A stretch of DNA of 15,179 nucleotides, taken from the NCBI GenBank assembly GCA_001783035.1, contig MFQK01000047.1, forward strand, positions 1,855 to 17,033, read 5' to 3'. The notes below the pieces were generated by a model that was not told where the DNA came from, searched no databases, and saw only the letters and a list, made by a program, of their open reading frames with translations. The position numbers and the translations under genes are program-made. This DNA comes from Candidatus Magasanikbacteria bacterium RIFCSPLOWO2_02_FULL_44_11 (GTDB lineage Bacteria > Patescibacteriota > Patescibacteriia > Magasanikbacterales > GWA2-37-8). Positions 13,870 to 15,179 of the stretch are shown piece by piece. Position 1 is the first letter of the stretch, and each line of letters opens with the position of its first letter.

Positions 13870-14583
13870 GAACAAATTCTTCTGGTCGGAGAATACTTGC
13901 CCGAGTGCCGTGGCAACATGGCACAAGCATACTGACTCATAACGGTGGAGTCCTGAAAATGGATAATACCGTGGGAACACTTGTTTGAATAACTTGTGAC
14001 CCGTAACGACTGAGCCGAAAGGCGAGGTTTGACCATAGCAATATGGCATACAACACGTCAGCTCTTGTCACAACAAGAGTATCCACGAACGATGCGTCAT
14101 ATCTTACCGGTCTCACCGATGGTGAAGGCAGTTTTCTGGTTAGTTTCCAGAAACGACCTACCATGAGACTTGGTATAGAAGTTCGACCCAGTTTTACCCT
14201 CAGTCAGCATCAAAGAAACAAAGCGATCCTTGATTGGATTGTCGAATTTTTTGGATGCGGAACTGTTCGCTTCAATCGAAGCGATGAGACCTATAAATAT
14301 GAAGTACGAAGTTTAACTGATCTTCTTGAGGTAGTCATTCCTCACTTTGATCAGCATCCACTTCGAACTTCCAAAGCAGCCGACTTTCAGAAATGTAAGT
14401 CCATCTGCCTACTTATGGCTCAGGGTAAACATCTAACAAAAGCCGGTATGAGTGAAATCATTACCAGGGCTTATGCGATGAATAACTGGGGAGCTCGACG
14501 ATATGATAAGCAATCACTTCTACAGATACTGACAAGATGAAGGTATAGTCTGAACATTCTGGTAACAGAATGATAACACAATG
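13870..14583 (+). mobile_element. Group I intron 2, insertion site L1951, with homing endonuclease gene
   Basis: Splits GTCGGGT | GAGTTCCGACC after U1951. The internal guide ACTT-GCCCGA (13895-13904) pairs with both exons: GCCCGA with 5' exon TCGGGT (13864-13869) with U.G at the junction, and ACTT with 3' exon GAGT (14584-14587), forming P10. The intron ends in G14583. P7 is GACTG (14008-14012) with TAGTC (14546-14550) in an AAGGTATAGTC context; P9 is CATTCT/AGAATG. The 714-nt intron encodes a LAGLIDADG protein between the two P7 strands. Coxiella burnetii also has a 23S intron at L1951. Confidence 0.92.
14043..14540 (+). CDS. LAGLIDADG homing endonuclease (intron-encoded)
   Basis: 165-aa single-motif LAGLIDADG endonuclease, expected to act as a homodimer that cuts intronless 23S genes around the L1951 site and so spreads intron 2. 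The motif is YLTGLTDGEGSFLVSF (residues 20-35), with E28 at the catalytic acidic position. Later parts fit the family: VRPSFTLSQHQRNKAILDWI, FFGCGTVRFNRSDETYKYEV, HFDQHPLRTSKAADFQ, then LTKAGMSEII and ILTR. Single-motif enzymes are usually about 160-170 aa, so it looks complete. ATG 14043 is the first good start; no Shine-Dalgarno is seen. The TGA lies directly before the 3' strand of P7, so the gene uses the peripheral P8 region of the intron. It may also assist splicing (maturase), which is not demonstrable here. Confidence 0.93.
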   Translation: MAYNTSALVTTRVSTNDASYLTGLTDGEGSFLVSFQKRPTMRLGIEVRPSFTLSQHQRNKAILDWIVEFFGCGTVRFNRSDETYKYEVRSLTDLLEVVIPHFDQHPLRTSKAADFQKCKSICLLMAQGKHLTKAGMSEIITRAYAMNNWGARRYDKQSLLQILTR

Positions 14584-15098
14584 GAGTTCCGACCTGCACG
14601 AATGGCATAACGATAGTGCGACTGTCTCAACGAGGGACTCAGTGAAATTGCAAGGGAGGTGAAGATGCCTCCTACCCGCAACTAGACGAAAAGACCCCGT
14701 GAAGCTTTACTACAATTTGCTATTGGTATACGGTAATTCATGTTGAGCGTAGGTGGGAGCCTTCGGGCGCCAATGAGACACCACCCTTGGATTACTGTAT
14801 GCCTAATTTTCCCCCGTGAATCCGGGAGAGAAGACAGTGGCTGATGGGTAGTTTAACTGGGGCGGTTGCCTCCCAAAAAGTAACGGAGGCGTTTACAAAG
14901 GTAGGCTTAGCTCGGATGGAAATCGAGCTGGACGCGCAAACGCACAAGCCTGCTTTACTGCAAGAGCTACAACTCGAGCAGTCGCGAAAGCGGAAGTTAG
15001 TGAACCGACCATCCTTCATAGGAAGGTGGAAGATCAACGGATAAAAGCTACTCCGGGGATAACAGGCTGATCTGGCCCGATAGTCCACATAGACGGCC

Positions 15099-15140
<42 letters not shown>

Positions 15141-15179
15141 GAGAAGCTCCCAAGGGTTTGGCTGTTCGCCAATTAAAGC

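Overview
The window looks like a chromosomal segment of a Patescibacteria/CPR-type bacterium. Three things point there: four small Sec-signal, two-TM pilin-like proteins of the VirB2/TrbC 'T4SS pilin' type common in CPR genomes; small compact gene clusters with few Shine-Dalgarno sequences; and a 23S rRNA gene that carries several insertions and is not preceded by a 16S gene here. The exact lineage cannot be fixed from the sequence alone.

Layout. 1-2576: three tandem pilin-like genes and a MGDG-synthase/MurG-like glycosyltransferase in one tight + strand cluster. 2568-2774: tRNA-His(GTG) and tRNA-Arg(TCT) on the minus strand, each with its own promoter; the tRNA-His acceptor stem contains the stop codon of the convergent glycosyltransferase gene. 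2841-3830: a fourth pilin paralogue with a long Cys-rich tail. 3837-7181: promoter, structured leader, rpsO (S15), a NYN/PIN-like putative RNase and pnp (PNPase), an RNA-metabolism operon. 7232-7319: a chain of overlapping inverted repeats. 7436-8577: a coiled-coil protein, a terminator, tRNA-Leu(TAG), a stand-alone Smr-domain protein and a small acidic protein. 8637-10514: promoters, a 594-residue charged coiled-coil protein of unknown function and a terminator.

10564-11128: a perfect consensus promoter (TTGACA-17-TATAAT) followed by about 200 nt of attenuator-like RNA that ends in an intrinsic terminator, then a coding-like remnant and a heptamer-repeat hairpin, leading into the 23S gene.

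11129-15179: 23S rRNA, 3' end outside the window. It is interrupted three times: (i) an intervening sequence in helix 45 encoding a four-helix-bundle IVS protein; (ii) an ORF-less group I intron after position U1931 (E. coli numbering); (iii) a group I intron after U1951 encoding a LAGLIDADG endonuclease. The two introns are separated by an exon of only 20 nt. The first intron appears to end in C instead of the canonical terminal G. The IVS arms and the hairpin upstream of the 23S gene are both built from the same 7-nt periodic motif (CNGANNT), which suggests they are related elements.
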